DNA from: Meghimatium bilineatum
Taxonomy: Eukaryota; Mollusca; Gastropoda; Stylommatophora; Philomycidae
DNA: 64,000 nucleotides
Assembly (NCBI GenBank): GCA_034231615.1
Contig: CM067316.1
Span: 65,315,853-65,379,852 of the forward strand
Direction of reading: 5' to 3'
Shown: one piece after another, positions 27,335 through 39,866 of the stretch
Layout: every line of letters starts with the position of its first letter
Position numbering within the stretch: the stretch's first letter is position 1
Made by a program: the position numbers and the translations under genes
Notes under the pieces: generated by a model
The model's database searches: none
What the model saw: the letters and a program-made list of their open reading frames with translations, nothing else
What the model was told of the DNA's origin: nothing

Positions 27335-30300
27335 CACACAACAAGACTATATTAGCTCCTTTGAGTCTCTGTTCCTCTAGAGCGTTTGATGCTTCTAAGA
27401 TTGCTTGTAGCTCTGCCCTGTAATTTGTTGATAATTTGCCAGTAGCGATTGAGAGTTCTAGTTTTGAGGTGTTGGTATGTGTTTTAGTATCCCAGCTCCT
27501 CCTTTCGTTATTGCATCATCTGATGATCCATCTGTGAATACATGAATCCACTGTGAGGTAGGGTATTGGGTCATCAAGTGTTTTTGTCTTTAGGGCAGTA
27601 GGGGTTTCCATAGATTTTCTCTCAATGCCTGGGATTGTACATTGTGCAGTATATATGGGTGAGGTGTTTGCGATGTTGTAATATGCTTCTAGCTGTTCCC
27701 ATTCATCCGGATTATTGCTGGTTACTTCTTCGTTGGCTTTCATAAGTTTTTTTGGGGGTCTTTTTTGTTAGTTCATCTTTCTCATGTATATGGTGATGTT
27801 TCAGGCGAGGTCTATATTTTTTCAGTCATTATTATGATTTTCCCATCCCTTTGGATTTTGTAATCCCGCTGTTGCTTCCATTGTTGTTATATACATGTTC
27901 CTTAGTGCTTCTGTAATAATTCGCTGACCTGCATTCTGAATTGTGTCCTGCTTCTGAAGATTGGTATTCTCTGATGTTGCAAATGTGCTGAATCCATATT
28001 CCAGAGTTGTACGAATATGGCCTACATAGACTTGTTTTATTGCCTTTGATGTCATATATCCCACCCCTCTGCACATAATAAGTAAGAGCAAAACTCTCGC
28101 AATTCCTGCGGTTCTCAGACAAACAAACAACATGTCAGCTTCCCAATCTGTCCCAGATAGTTTTTTTCATTATTTGTAGTCTGCGTGTGGCTTTTTTTCC
28201 CAATGTGTGATCCCCATGTAAGTCTCTTGTCAAATTTTAGTCCCAGGTAGACTGGGTTGTTTTCTTTTGGGAGTGAGATATTGTCTAGTGTGAGAGTATA
28301 TTTTTCATGTGTTGTGGAGAGAGTGAATAGTTTGGTGACGGTCTTGCTTTTGTTTATTTGAACACCCCAGGTTTTTTCCCACTCTTCAACTTTGTTTATT
28401 GCCTCCTGTATTCTAAATTTTGCAACTCCAATGTATTCTGATTGGGTCCAGATAGCAAGATCGTCTGCATGGATAGCTCTATGTACATATGGTGTGAATA
28501 GTTTTTGCACGTCATCTATATAAATTACGAAGAGTATGGGGAATAGAACACCTCCTTGTAGGACGCCTTCTGTTATATTGACCATTTTACTTTTCATTCC
28601 CTGGAGTTTGGCTCTTGCATGTCGGCCACGTAGAAAGCATTTTATCCACAGTAACATTTTGCCTCCAATTCCTTTCTGGGCGAGTTTTAGCAATATCCCC
28701 TATTTCCAGTCTTTGTGAAAGTCCTTTATGAGGTCAAAGAAGGTGGCTAGGGGCTTATATTTTTCCAACATTTTCTATTTCCTAGGCAAAGTATCTTGTT
28801 TCGTCTTCAGTGCTTCTGTATTTTCTGAAGCCTGATTAGCAGTTGTCTAGAAGATTGTTGTCCTCCAGTTAATTTAAAAGCAGATGCTGTTGTTCACCAT
28901 TTTTTCCATGACTTTTTTAAGGCAGCTTAGTAGACTGATGGGACGGTAGCTTGCACTGTTGATTGTTGGTTTTTGGTTTTCCTTTGTTGGCAATTTAAAT
29001 TATTTCGACATCTTTCCATTCTTCTGGGAATATCCCTTGTGCCCATGATTCATTAAAGAGGCATAGGACTCTGTTTCTACCCACAAGACCTAGGTGTTGG
29101 ATTCTTTCGTTTGTGATTCCATCGGGTCCAGGGGCTTTCTTCTTTTTGAGATTTTGAATTGCCATGTTAAGTTCTGATTTGTGAAAGGTTGAAGTCATTG
29201 TGCCTGCACATGGTTGCTGTTTATTTACAAGGTTTTTTGTCTCTCGTCTTACTTCGGCAGCTATTGTTCTTGCTATCTTAATTTTGCTTTCTTCAGCATA
29301 GGAGTCTGCTGGAACATTTGCAGCTTGTGAGCCAGTGTAGGACTTTCCCTTGTCTTGTTGTTGTGCCACTACTCTTTCTGTCACACGTTGCATGTTCTCT
29401 GTTGCAATGGCAAGATCTGGAGTGCTCTGAGATTTCCATCGTCTGGAGTAACAGGTTGGCTCTGATAGATGTTCATTTATAAGGATTTGCCTATTTTCTA
29501 TCATCCAGTCTTCTATTTCTTCTCCTCTTGAGTCGATATGTGGGTAACCCCAGCTTGGGGAGTGACTTGAAATCTTCAACTATAATATGGTTTGATGTTG
29601 AGAGAGGTATTGCCCTGATGTGTAGTTTCTTGTTGTTTGGGCAGTAGACATTTGTGACAATCAGTGGTTTTGATGTTTTGTACAATTTAATGGGAAGATG
29701 TTTGAGTCCTCTGGGTGTCCTGCGATTTTTGTAGCAGGTACATTATTATGTACCATAGTGATGACTCCTTCTTTGTGTCCTAATCGATCTTGTCTAAAGC
29801 CTTCAAAGCCTCTGATGGAGAATCTTGCTGTCATTAAGATGTGTCTCATGAATGCATAAGAATCAATCTTTTGCTTTTGGAGGAAATTCTGTAGTTCTAA
29901 TTTCTTTTTAGCTACACCCTCACTGTTTCACTGCATGATTTTGATTGTGTTTTTGTTGCCGTGATTGGTTTGACCGGTTGCTCTACTCTGTTTAATCCAG
30001 GGTCCCCGAAACACAGTCATCATCAGTAGCTTTTAGTGAACCCATTCGAGGCTGGGGGTCCGGAGCTCCTCCTGCCTGGCGATGAACCACAGGGGCAGCC
30101 CCATTTTGTGTAACGAATCCGAGCATAGTCATTAACTGTATAAAGCGTACATGTCCCATTTCCATTGCTGGGTACCCACGACTGTTCAGGCTGACATGTT
30201 CCGTCTTCGGTGAGGGAACGTATGGAACTATCCATGTCATTGTTCATCCCAGCACTGCCCGCAAGATATCGAAGGTTTATGAAGTGGCCTTCTCCTGTTT

Positions 30301-30350
30301 TTCTGTCAGGGATGTCTCCCCTAGCCTTTCCATCTTCAGATGGTTACTGC
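27335..30350 (-). pseudogene. Decayed I-like LINE (EN, RT, RNase H)
   Basis: In sense order from the right: a GC-rich 5' region (30000-30350), fragments of endonuclease (INEHLSEPTCYSRRW, STPDLAI near 29440), KKKKAPGPDGITNERIQHLG (29120), and GKMLLWIKCFLRGRHAR. Then EGVLQGGVLFPILFVIYIDD, AIHADDLAIW (YADD as HADD), NPVYLGLKFDKRLTW, HIRTTLEYG, and RNase H pieces (WIHVFTDGS-like at 27530; YRAELQAI at 27420). An internal deletion joins the endonuclease to the RT linker. The element has the same architecture as 18981-23041 but is clearly older. Confidence 0.78.
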
Positions 30351-30534
30351 AGGCAGCAATTAGGGGATTAACTATCAATTAAAAAACAGCAATTACAAAA
30401 AACTATCCACTCCCCAGGCACGTTCCAGACATGGAGGTAATACATTATGGTAGGTAGCAAATCCAGTTTGGTTTGCGACTGATTATTTGTAGCTAATACT
30501 GCATATATGGAGGTCGTTCCTCTATCCGTCACCT

Positions 30535-30778
30535 GTAGACGCGTCTAGTAGGGATTAGTAGTACCCACCAAGGGTGATGGGTTCGAATCCGACTCGTGTC
30601 GTCACGTGTACAATGTGGCTTTTTGTGTGGAGATCCGTGTGGATTATCGCTTGAAGCTACGGAGTTACGTGCTATGAAGCTATGAGTGGCACTCTCAACA
30701 GGTAGCGTGCCACTTCGTTGAGAGTGGACGAAGCACATATGGGAAACCGAGCACGGTGAAGTCCATTCTTTAAAATTT
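30535..30778 (+). mobile_element. tRNA-derived SINE, family S1, copy 2
   Basis: Well-kept B box GGGTTCGAATCCGAC at 30581 and degraded A-box region. The body is shared with 16260-16430 (CTTGAAGCTA, ACGTGCTATGA, GTGCCACTTCGTTGAG, ACATATGGGAAACCGAG, GTGAAGTCCATTC). Confidence 0.75.
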
Positions 30779-31027
30779 TTGAACCTTGCAATCCTTTGTT
30801 AACAAAATCGCTTCCAATAGCTCAAATACTTACACATTTAGTCTCAGAAATAGTGGTGACCTGAACCGCGACCCCCGCTATGTCTAATGGTTGAAAGCTC
30901 CGACGTAGCCTAGCAGGATTAACTATCCCCGGTTGACAAGTGTATCTTACCGTAACAGGTACTTCTACCACCCACAAGGCAGACATGTAGGCATTCAGTC
31001 CATCCAAGACTGTAATTTAAGATATTT

Positions 31028-31275
31028 GACATGTGTATTTACTGTAATCTGTGACATGTGTACTTATTGTAGTATTTTGACATTTGGCATGTGTACTTAT
31101 TGTAGTATTTTGACATTTGACATGTGTACTTATTGTAGTATTTTGACATTTGGCATGTGTACTTATTGAAGTTGTTTACATTTGATATGTGTACTTACTG
31201 TAGTTTTTTTTTACATTTGACATGTGTATGCCTATTTATTGTAGAATTTGACATATATACTTACAGTAGTTGTTT
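31028..31275. repeat. ~29-bp minisatellite, about 8 copies
   Basis: Units contain GACATGTGTACTTATTGTAG followed by TATTTT or similar; more divergent at both edges. Confidence 0.85.
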
Positions 31276-31279
31276 TTTT

Positions 31280-32380
31280 TTACATGAAAAATGTAGTGTG
31301 TCTGTAGAGTCGTTTGCACGTAGGTCGCATAGATCCTGCACTAAATACTTATAATTGATATGACGTAGTGCCACTATCAATGTAATAGAGTGCGCATTGA
31401 CTGTGTAAACACCATGTATTTCTTGTATGAGAGCTTTCATATTTTCTAGAAGGTTGTTTCTTGCATCTAAGTGAGAGGGTGGGGTGGGGGGGGGAGTTGA
31501 CAAAAGTTGACGCAAACAATAGTGTTTTTTATACACTTCATGACAACATTTATACATTTGAAACCCCCGTCTCCCCGTCATATTTTTTAAACAGTTTTGT
31601 TTGTGTACATAGTGAAACATTTGCGGGTGGGGGAATCCATGTGTTTTTACAGTTGTTGACAAGTCGGGGGGGGGGGGGGGGTTGAGGTCAGAATCTTGAA
31701 AAAAATTGCATCCGTAATTTCTAGATATCTCATAACATTATTTAGTATGTCTCTCAACTTTCAAGTTAGAAAAGTTATGAATTATGGATTCTATGTGTCA
31801 CTGTGCATCAGATTTCTGCTAGACGCCATTTAAACACATTTCCGTGGTAGTCGTTTAAACTTGAACATTTTGTCAACTGTCAGATAGCCAGACAAACGTC
31901 TCTTTGTGTGTGGTTTACTGATTTCTGACGTCAAACGTAAACATTTTATTGATTGTTTACACTGGGGAAAATTTAGTTTATCTCTTGTCTAACATCAACC
32001 TGGAGGTTGTCAAAGGTTGCGCGCGTGTGATGGCAGATTTACCTGACAGTTTATGCCGATGCTGGTGCAAGCCAGGTCATCGATGTGCGGTTGGTCATGT
32101 CGCGGATGTGAGCTTGAGGCGGTTGTTACAACTGCACGCAGAGTTGTGACACATGTTGACCTTCAAACAAGTCCACAGATAAAGCTATGCTTGTGTTCCC
32201 CCCCCCCGCCCATATTTTCCAGCCTGCCGTTGTGAAAATATAACATGTCAATATAAAAAAAAGTTTAACAAACTATTTCAAACTATGTCACTAACTTTTT
32301 TAAAGGAAAAATACCCCGACAGCTGACCAGAGTCGCAATAACAGTCTCCAATAAGACGGGGAGGGGGTACATAAACAAAC
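31280..32380. other. Unannotated; G-rich homopolymers
   Basis: Contains G runs at about 31480-31494 (interrupted) and 31666-31681 (16 G) and a C run at about 32198-32207. A short plus-strand frame near 32028-32149 is Cys-rich (LCRCWCKPGHRC) but has no recognised family and no splice support. Confidence 0.45.
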
Positions 32381-32383
32381 CGA

Positions 32384-32630
32384 GATCATTCATCAATTTC
32401 ATTAACAAAAACCCTGCAAGATCATTCATCAATTTCACTAACAAAACCCTGCAAGATCATTCATCAATTTCACTAACAAAACCCTGCATGATCATTCATC
32501 AATTTCACTAACAAAACCCTGCATGATCATTCATCAATTTCATTAACAAAACCCTGCAAGATCATTCATCAATTTCACTAACAAAACCCTGCAAGATCAT
32601 TCATCAATTTCACTAACAAAACCCTGCGTT
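32384..32630. repeat. 35-bp minisatellite, 7 copies
   Basis: Near-identical units beginning GATCATTCATCAATTTCACT and ending ACAAAACCCTGCAA; spacing 35-36 bp. Confidence 0.92.
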
Positions 32631-32704
32631 CAACTGTGGAACGTGCAGCACAACGTACTTACCTCCCCCTGTAAAAATCACACGATATATTTGTTGTGGT
32701 TATA

Positions 32705-34420
32705 AGAGAGCGAACGCAGAAGAAGAAGAAGAAATAGACAGATATGGGATTCCTCACAGTCATCTGTAGAGAAATCTGTGATTCTCTACGCTCATTTATC
32801 TATCTATCTATTCGCTAAACCCTTTGTTGTCGTTCAACGTCAGGGGTAGAAGAGGTTTCTGGAGATGCCCTTCGTGTGTGCTGAGTATATTGTGAAATTT
32901 GTCGTCTCTTCTATTTCGGTGGTCCATCGTTTTCGTGGTCGACCTCTAGGTCTGCCTTCACTGTATCTGTGTAGCATAGTTTGCTGTGGTACGCTGTCTG
33001 AAGGTTGTCTGTTGATGTGTGCAAACCATTTGATCTGTTGTCTCTTAATATATTACAGGATTGAGGTGGTGCCTTTGTTATGTCGAATGTCCTCTTTCCT
33101 CATTCTGTATCTCAACTATATTCCTAGGATTCTGAGTAAGCATGGTATTTCAGCTGTCACAAGTTTATGTTTGTCTTGTGCTGTCGTTGTTCATGTTTGG
33201 AATTAGTAGCACAGCGTTGGCATAATAATCGTTTTGAATAGTATTATTTTAGTGTTTAAGTCTACATTTTTGTTTCTGAAGATAAGTGTCATTTTCCCTA
33301 GGGCTTGGTATGCTTTACTACATCTATTCTGTATTTCTATGCTGCTCTTGCCGTATGTTGTTATATTACTTCCTAGGTATGTGAATTCTGTCAATTGTTT
33401 AAGTATGTTGTTTCCAATATATATGTTGGTGTTTCTTTCTGTTTTTCCTATATTCATTACTTCGGTCTTTTCTATATTTATCTTCCTGTTAAAGGTTTGG
33501 CATGTTTCATGCAATCTGTCTATTTGTCTTTGTAGTTGCTCTTCTCATGATGCCACTAGTTTTTGGTCGTCTGCACATAGCAATTCGTTTAAGTTATCAT
33601 TCATGTTGTTTTCTTCTGTTGTGTCTTTGCTACTTTGTAGATATGATCTATGTATGTTATAAACAATAGGGGGGGGGGGTACACATCCCTGTCTCACTCC
33701 CAAGTGGATTTGAAAATTATCGGATGTGCCTGCGCTCGTTCTTACTGCACATTGATATTGGCGTATATGCTCTGACATAGGTGTATCAGATGTTGGGGGA
33801 CTGTATGTCTGTTAGTGTTATCTATAGTTGTGCTCCATCCACTCTGTCAAAAGCTTTCTCTTGGTCCATGAAAGCCGGATATATTTCTTGGTTATATTAT
33901 GTCGCTCTTTCTGAAAGTTGTTTGAGGGGGAAGATTGCATCTATACAGTTTTTATTTTTCCGAAAGCCTAATTGCTTGTTGTTGAGCTGTGGTTCTATAT
34001 ATGCACGCATCCTTCTCTCTAATATCTCTAATACACGCATCCTTCTCTCTAATATCTCTAATACACGCATCCTTCTCTCTAATATCTCTAATACACGCAT
34101 CCTTCTCTCTAATATCTCTAATACACGCATCCTTCTCTCTAATATCTCTAATACACGCATCCTTCTCTCTAATATCTCTAATACACGCATCCTTCTCTCT
34201 AATATCTCTAATACACTCGTCCTTCTCTCTAATATCTCTAATACACGCATCCTTCTCTCTAATATCTCTAATACACTCGTCCTTCTCTCTAATATCTCTA
34301 ATACACGCATCCTTCTCTCTAATATCTCTAATACACGCATCCTTCTCTCTAATATCTTGCTAAAGATGTTTCCTATGTGGCTTGAGTGATATATCACTCA
34401 CTATACTTAGTGCAGTCCCT
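32705..34420 (-). pseudogene. RTE-like LINE with a 30-bp array grown inside its RT
   Basis: Minus-strand order from the right: NIFSKILERRMR, twelve in-frame 10-codon repeats, EPQLNNKQLGFRKNKNCIDA, HLGVRQGCVPPPP (with a poly-C run), NELLCADDQKL (YADD as CADD), and NRKINIEKTEVMNIGKTE. Then LTEFTYLGSNITTYGKSSIE, TIIMPTLCYQ, and a 3' part homologous to 8310-8755. The 3' end is near 32705-32815, with ATCT repeats on the plus strand. Inactive. Same family as 49695-51710. Confidence 0.78.
34005..34364. repeat. 30-bp minisatellite, 12 copies, inside LINE RT
   Basis: Units are CGCATCCTTCTCTCTAATAT plus CTCTAATACA. Two variants (10 of 12 ACGCAT, 2 ACTCGT) alternate near the right end. On the minus strand each unit encodes LERRMRVLEI in frame with the flanking RT, so the array arose by duplication of LINE coding sequence. 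Confidence 0.95.
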
Positions 34421-34507
34421 CTTACTGCCTGTTTTCTTCCAGATGACAACAATCACCCGATGTATTCCATTCCTGTGGTGTCTCTGCACTCATGTAAATA
34501 AAGATTC

Positions 34508-34715
34508 GTGATTACAACACTCATCAATAAACATATATTGTTGATTACAACACTCATCAATAAACATATATTGTTGATTACAACACTCATCAATAAACAT
34601 ATATTGTTGATTACCCCACACTCCATCAATAAACATATATTGTTGATTACCCACACTCCATCAATAAACATATATTGTTGATTACCCCACACTCCATCAA
34701 TAAACATATATTGTT
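34508..34715. repeat. 33-34-bp minisatellite, 6 copies
   Basis: Units contain CATCAATAAACATATATTGT then TGATTAC; the left copies have ACAACACT, the right ones CCCCACACTC. Confidence 0.92.
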
Positions 34716-35152
34716 ATACAACAATGAAATTGTTCGAATCTGGAACTATTTTCTACAAATGTGAAGCACAACACCTATTTTGTCTTCTACGTTTTTTAAA
34801 GGATTGCTAAAGGGGGGGGGGGGGGTAAAAATCATTTGGACATAGTTATGGAGGGTGACCCTACATTCTTGACAGTTGTTGACAAGAGGGGCAGGGGTAA
34901 AAAAGTTACAACAAATTATAAATGTCATTTATGTACGCCCCCCCCCCATATACACACACACTAAATGACCGACAAAATGTGCAGGTGAAACGTACCTGAA
35001 TCAGTAATCAAACAAACAGATATTTGGAAGTAGACACGAGGAAGAAGTAAGTGGCTGTAGATCTTTGACCTAGTTCTATGTATGTTCTTGTATCAAAGAT
35101 CCGAACATTGAACCGTCATAATTCAACACTTCAATCACGAATATGTTCGATG

Positions 35153-35207
<55 letters not shown>

Positions 35208-35208
35208 A
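35153..35208. repeat. (GTCT)14 microsatellite
   Basis: Uninterrupted tetranucleotide run, followed at 35265-35313 by three 16-bp units AATACGAATAGAACAA. Confidence 0.97.
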
Positions 35209-35506
35209 GTCGAGCTCACATTTCTAAAGTATGTTCCACATTTATTGCTCAGTTTATCGAGTAAATACGAATAGAACAAAATACGAATAGAACAAAATAC
35301 GAATAGAACAAAATCACTCGAAAGAAGCTACCCGGTACGTTATATTCCGTAAATTCATGCACCACCATCATGTGCCGTACCGACTAATGTAGGCGATCAT
35401 TGATGCACCCATTACACGTGTTGGAACCATATCTGAAGTTAGGGATGCATCAATTACAATCTGAGAACCGCTGCATCTAGTACCTTAACAGAATATAGAC
35501 AAATCA

Positions 35507-35712
35507 CTAGAAGCTGATTGAGTGTCTAAACATGGATAAATCACCAGGAGGTAATGGAGTGGCAGAACATAGTCAAGCCAACAGGGGGTGATGGAGTGCC
35601 TAAACATATACAAATCACCAGAGCTTGATGGAATGATTAAACATGGACAAGCTACCATGGAGTGATGGAGTGTCTAAACATGGACACATCACGAGAAGGT
35701 CATGGCGTGTCT
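35507..35712. repeat. Degenerate ~41-bp minisatellite, about 5 copies
   Basis: Phrases AAACATGGACAAATCACCAG and GATGGAGTGTCT recur with many substitutions. Confidence 0.7.
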
Positions 35713-36360
35713 AAACGCCATACATCTCGAGTTTCGGCCGTGTTTTCCCACATTTTGGATTCTATGTGGAAGCAATCAGTGCACATGGTTCTAACATTGC
35801 ATGTGCCAAATCTGAGAGATTGTTGTTTGTTTCGGGTTCTCTCTTGACAATTATTAAACCCGGGCGGATTGTATGGATCCAGTGACCTGCCCATTTTGCA
35901 CTAACCCGCTCTCGGTTTCGTTGCTGAAGTCCAAGGGAAAGGCAATATCGATACTCCTGAAATAAAGTAGAGCTGCAGGAGATTTCAGAGGAAGATCGGA
36001 CGCGATCATCAATTGACTTGTTGTTACCCTCGCCTGTTGTTTAAATATAAGTTTATTCCCCTTAGCCTTGGATACTACCGTGCTAACCCGCTAGGCAGTG
36101 GGGGTATTCTGTCAGTTTGCTCCCTTAGCCTAAAGTACTCCCGTGCTGGCCTGCTTATACTGGTGGATCGGATGGACGCTTATAATACTTTCGATAGACG
36201 ATATACACCCCCGCTTTTTTGAGAGGATCGACGTTTAAGTAGTACGACGTCAATACCCTATCCCCCTTTTTGGGTGCTTTTCTACTTGCACAAAAATATA
36301 ATCTATCATCCATTTATTATGGAAACTGTGATCATATGGACCAGGTTAGGGGTTGTAAAT
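35713..36360. other. Unannotated sequence
   Basis: Two similar segments (about 36058-36100 and 36120-36160, CCCTTAGCCT..G.TACT.CCGTGCT) indicate an old ~63-bp duplication. Nothing else is recognised. Confidence 0.45.
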
Positions 36361-36361
36361 A

Positions 36362-36655
36362 TATTTGGAGAGGGCACGAGTAAATAAAACAAATATTTGT
36401 TGAGATATGAGTGAATAAAACAAATATTTGAAGGCTTCGTGAGCAAATGAAACAAATATTTGGAGATACATCAGAAAATAAAACAAATATTTGGAGATAC
36501 ATCATAAAATAAAACAAATATTTGGAAGGACATGGGTAAAGAAAATTAATATTTGAGGGGACATGTGTAATTAAAACAAATATTTAGGTTGGCATGATTA
36601 AATTTAAAAAATATTTATAGGTGGCATGCGTGAATAAGACAAACATTTGGAGGGG
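36362..36655. repeat. ~27-40-bp minisatellite, about 8 copies
   Basis: Repeated AAATAAAACAAATATTTGGA with variable linkers; ends in a run of nine G (36652-36660). Confidence 0.8.
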
Positions 36656-36660
36656 GGGGG

Positions 36661-37424
36661 ATGAGTAAATGAGAAATTGGGAAATAGCACCACCATGTTC
36701 TGCTTAGTGGATAACGTTTAGCTGCAATATATGCGCCTTGAGGGCAGAATAAATAACGTAATCACAGATGAAGTTTTAAAATTAATTGCTCTTCAGCCAC
36801 GACGTCGTTTTAGCGTAGCCTCATCAATTCACAAATTAACACGATTTATCATTAGTGGGTCTGGAAAGGCAGGAATTCCATTCAAATATATCTTTCTAAA
36901 AGAATGTATTTGACATGTTATATGAAGGTAATGTTATCATACATTCAACAGCTATTTTATTCGAACAGTGAAAGAAACCCAGATCTGGATAAAGTAAAAC
37001 CTGTCTTGGAATGAGCAAACAAGTTTTGAATGTTTGAATTTGACGTCATGTAACTATGAAGCAACTTGCCAGGAAAGTTCTATGTTGAAGGAAGTCCTTG
37101 ATCGTGAACTTCGACTGTATTATAAGACCTCACAGCATAAAGCAAACGACATAGAAGACTAATGTTTAACTATTTCCGTGAATTTCATTGGTCGATCTAG
37201 ACTTTTTTGGCGGATGTCTCCGAGTATATAAATAGTGACCAATGAAAAAAACGACAATAATAAAAAACGTCACGAATGAAAGTGTGTTTACGTTCTGTTG
37301 AGAAGTCTATACTGCAGCGGGTCATGCGTGGACTAATTGTTATCACGTGGTTTCTAAAGTGCGTGTAACATGGTTGCTAGGCGACGCCGTCTTCCAGATC
37401 GCAACGTTCTGTATTTTATTTATT
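36661..37424. other. Unannotated AT-rich sequence
   Basis: A 60-codon plus-strand frame (36731-36913) has no family match that I recognise. No tandem repeat. Confidence 0.4.
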
Positions 37425-37590
37425 TTTAGTATTTGGTCTCAAACTCCCACCGGCTCTCTCTTGTAGCAGGACAATGATCCTATAAGATTTCCAGTAGGGT
37501 CTAGTCCAGAGAACGGAAACGCGTTGTCTCGCCGTGTTATTTGCGCCAATGGTCCGACACAACCATCTTTGCCGTTGGTAAGTAATATAT
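37425..37590 (+). repeat. Dispersed repeat R
   Basis: GGTCTCAAACTCCCACCGGC, hairpin TCTTGTAGCAGGA/ATGATCCTATAAGA, then GTCCAGAGAACGGAAACGCG and TTATTTGCGCCAATGG. It resembles the copies at 9795 and 2570. Confidence 0.72.
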
Positions 37591-37879
37591 TCAGTGTATT
37601 TACCACTTCCAGTGAACATTGGACGTCTGTAACCATATCGCTAGTATAGCCGTGTCCAGCCGTACGACAGAACTATTTCCTGTATCTACAGATAACCACG
37701 GTCACGGATGCTTGATGTTGTGGTTGTTGTCCTGCGTCTCTATCGTCACATCCACAGACGCCCACAATGTTATAACTATCTTGGTGATAAACCGTTTAGA
37801 TAAACAACCCGTCTGGTTCACCTCCACAGTATATTTAACTCGGCCACCTGAACGTCTATAGTGTCGTTCTTGTCATTTT

Positions 37880-37935
37880 CTGTTGTATGTGTAGTCTTAA
37901 TAAAGGCCTTTTGGTCGAAAGGTCGATTTGTATTT
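37880..37935 (+). ncRNA. Degenerate hammerhead-like motif (Penelope type)
   Basis: GTCTTAATAAAGGCC-TTTT-GGTCGAAAGGTCG. Stem II GGCC/GGTC with a TTTT loop and GAAA are kept, but the CUGAUGA core reads CTTAATA, so self-cleavage is not expected. Same family as 18401-18445 (minus). Confidence 0.4.
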
Positions 37936-38114
37936 GTGTTATTATGTGTATTTCTAGTGATTAGCAAGACTTATTTACCCTATTCATAGCTGTACCTGTT
38001 GGATTTCAGTTTTTGTCGCAGTAAGTACATATTTTAGATAGATGGGTATGCCATTTAAGACATACCTTTTTTATTTTAGTAGCCAAAACAATCGTAAGGT
38101 CGCATACTGGGCCT

Positions 38115-38138
38115 TCTCTCTCTCTCTCTCTTTCTCTT

Positions 38139-38170
<32 letters not shown>

Positions 38171-38176
38171 TCTCCT
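38115..38176. repeat. (TC)n microsatellite
   Basis: Nearly pure TC dinucleotide run with a few T or A interruptions. Confidence 0.97.
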
Positions 38177-38216
38177 TCACTCAGTCTTCATGTCCATATG
38201 CAGGTCCTGGGATCAA

Positions 38217-38456
38217 ATATCGCTTTTATGGAAAATTGTTCAACCTTCGGCAGTTTAAAGCAAAAACCCACATCAAATCACACATCATCAGAGATCTATT
38301 TGCTGATGACTGTGCCCTAAATGTCAACTCTGAGGCTGATCTACAAATTTTTGTAGACAGATTCCACAAAGTCTGCATCAACTTTGAGTTTAGTATCAAT
38401 ACGGAGAAAACATTAGTTATAACCAGAAACTTGCCAAATCTATCACGCGCCTAAGT
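38217..38456 (+). pseudogene. C2H2-tailed-type LINE RT fragment
   Basis: Encodes YGKLFNLRQFKAKTHIKSH, then DLFADDCALNVNSEADLQ, and FEFSINTEKTLV. FADD is the RT catalytic box in the form found in the CR1/L2-like group whose ORF2 ends with a C2H2 finger. Only this 75-codon palm fragment survives. Confidence 0.75.
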
Positions 38457-39715
38457 TAATTGCTGCTACACGGAAATAAATCTACATGACACTTTACGGT
38501 CAAACAGGATGCAGAATCTGGTGAAAATAGAAGACATGCATCAGCTCAACAGACTGGTTATCCGCCCGTCCGTCCGCCCGTCTGTCTGTCTGTCTGGCAA
38601 CGAACCAGCAGACTCATTGGAAGGACGATGTCGTGGTTGATGGGTGTTGTTTGTGACGTGTGATACGATAGGGTCGACCTAATAAGGGTAACCATTGATT
38701 TGCTAACTACAGACTGAAGAAGTCTATGGTGGATGCGATAAGGCGCACATACACAGAATGAAAGTTATGGAGATAACTAGGGATGGAGGAGAAAGTTTGT
38801 CCTCTGGGAAGTTGCCAAGATCACATAATCAACATCTGACTGTGACATAGTCAACATCTGACTGGGACATAATCAACATCTGACTGGGACATAATCAACA
38901 TTTGACTGGGACTTTTAGTCTGCATACTGGAGCATACGATTGCTGGAACGGGACGTGGACCACTTATGGAAATGTCCCGTGTGCTACGCTGCTAGTTTCT
39001 ACTAAGAATAATCCAGAATGCAATGCATATTTTAGCATTTGTTTACAAGCGATATATATCACGTGTTATTGAATATATCCGGGGCATAGATAATGTATGC
39101 ATAAATTATGTTAATGTGACAGTTTTAAAGCTGAAACAAGATTTATACTTTATGTATTTGGTTACTCACAAATGGTTAAATTTTTATATTATTCAATTTC
39201 TTGCACAGAAGTAACGAGCCATGCAGCTCTATGCTTTGCATCCCGGTAGACGCCAACGAGATGTTAGTATTCATGCAATAAAAATGGCTGCAAATACGAT
39301 CGTGAAATATGATGATTGTGAAAGGCTGACCTAGTATACATTTGTTGCATTGTAGTCGTCAGCTTTAGAAAAATAGGCGATAGCTCCCGTATCTAATAAA
39401 CAATTCATGTCTTCCCTGATCTACCATTATTGTCTACTACAGCAGCAGCTGACACTGTGTATCGTATTCTGCACACCAGATCTGCTGGACTGAATCTACG
39501 ATTAGCTCCTTTTGTCTACAAATGATGGAATGTCAATCGTCCCACCCTTCATATTGTTGATATTTATTGTTGATATTCATTTGTTGATGTTGTTTGATGT
39601 TGTTATATCGCGATTGATTCTAGTCCCGACATCAAAGACTCGACTATCTACTCACCGACAAGACCATCCAGTTATTTGTTCACACTATACAACCTGCTTA
39701 TCGATCGCATCTCCT
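38457..39715. other. Mostly unannotated; one short repeat
   Basis: 38824-38912 holds four 22-bp units (CATAATCAACATCTGACTGG). 38570-38600 is a small CCGT/CTGT cluster. No gene seen. Confidence 0.5.
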
Positions 39716-39719
39716 ACTA

Positions 39720-39866
39720 TCAATTCTACAGATATTTCCAAACACCACACATGCCGGTTCTTAAACAATCACTTCTACAGATATTTCCAATCACCACACA
39801 TGAAGGTTCTTAAACTATCACCTCTACAGATATTTCCAATCACCACACATGAAGGTTCTTAAACTA
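39720..39866. repeat. 49-bp tandem repeat, 3 copies
   Basis: Units share CTACAGATATTTCCAATCAC then CACACATGAAGGTTCTTAAA; spacing is exactly 49 bp. A second short array (31 bp, 3 copies, GTTACAGATAGTTGTTACAA) lies at 40048-40140. Confidence 0.9.

Noticed and set aside
32028..32149. Small Cys-rich peptide gene (LCRCWCKPGHRC)
   Set aside because: No homology that I recognise, no signal peptide, no splice or promoter support; only about 40 codons.
33781..34397. 202- and 166-codon frames at 34 kb
   Set aside because: The plus-strand frame is a shadow. The minus-strand frame is LINE RT plus a 30-bp array, not a coiled-coil host protein.
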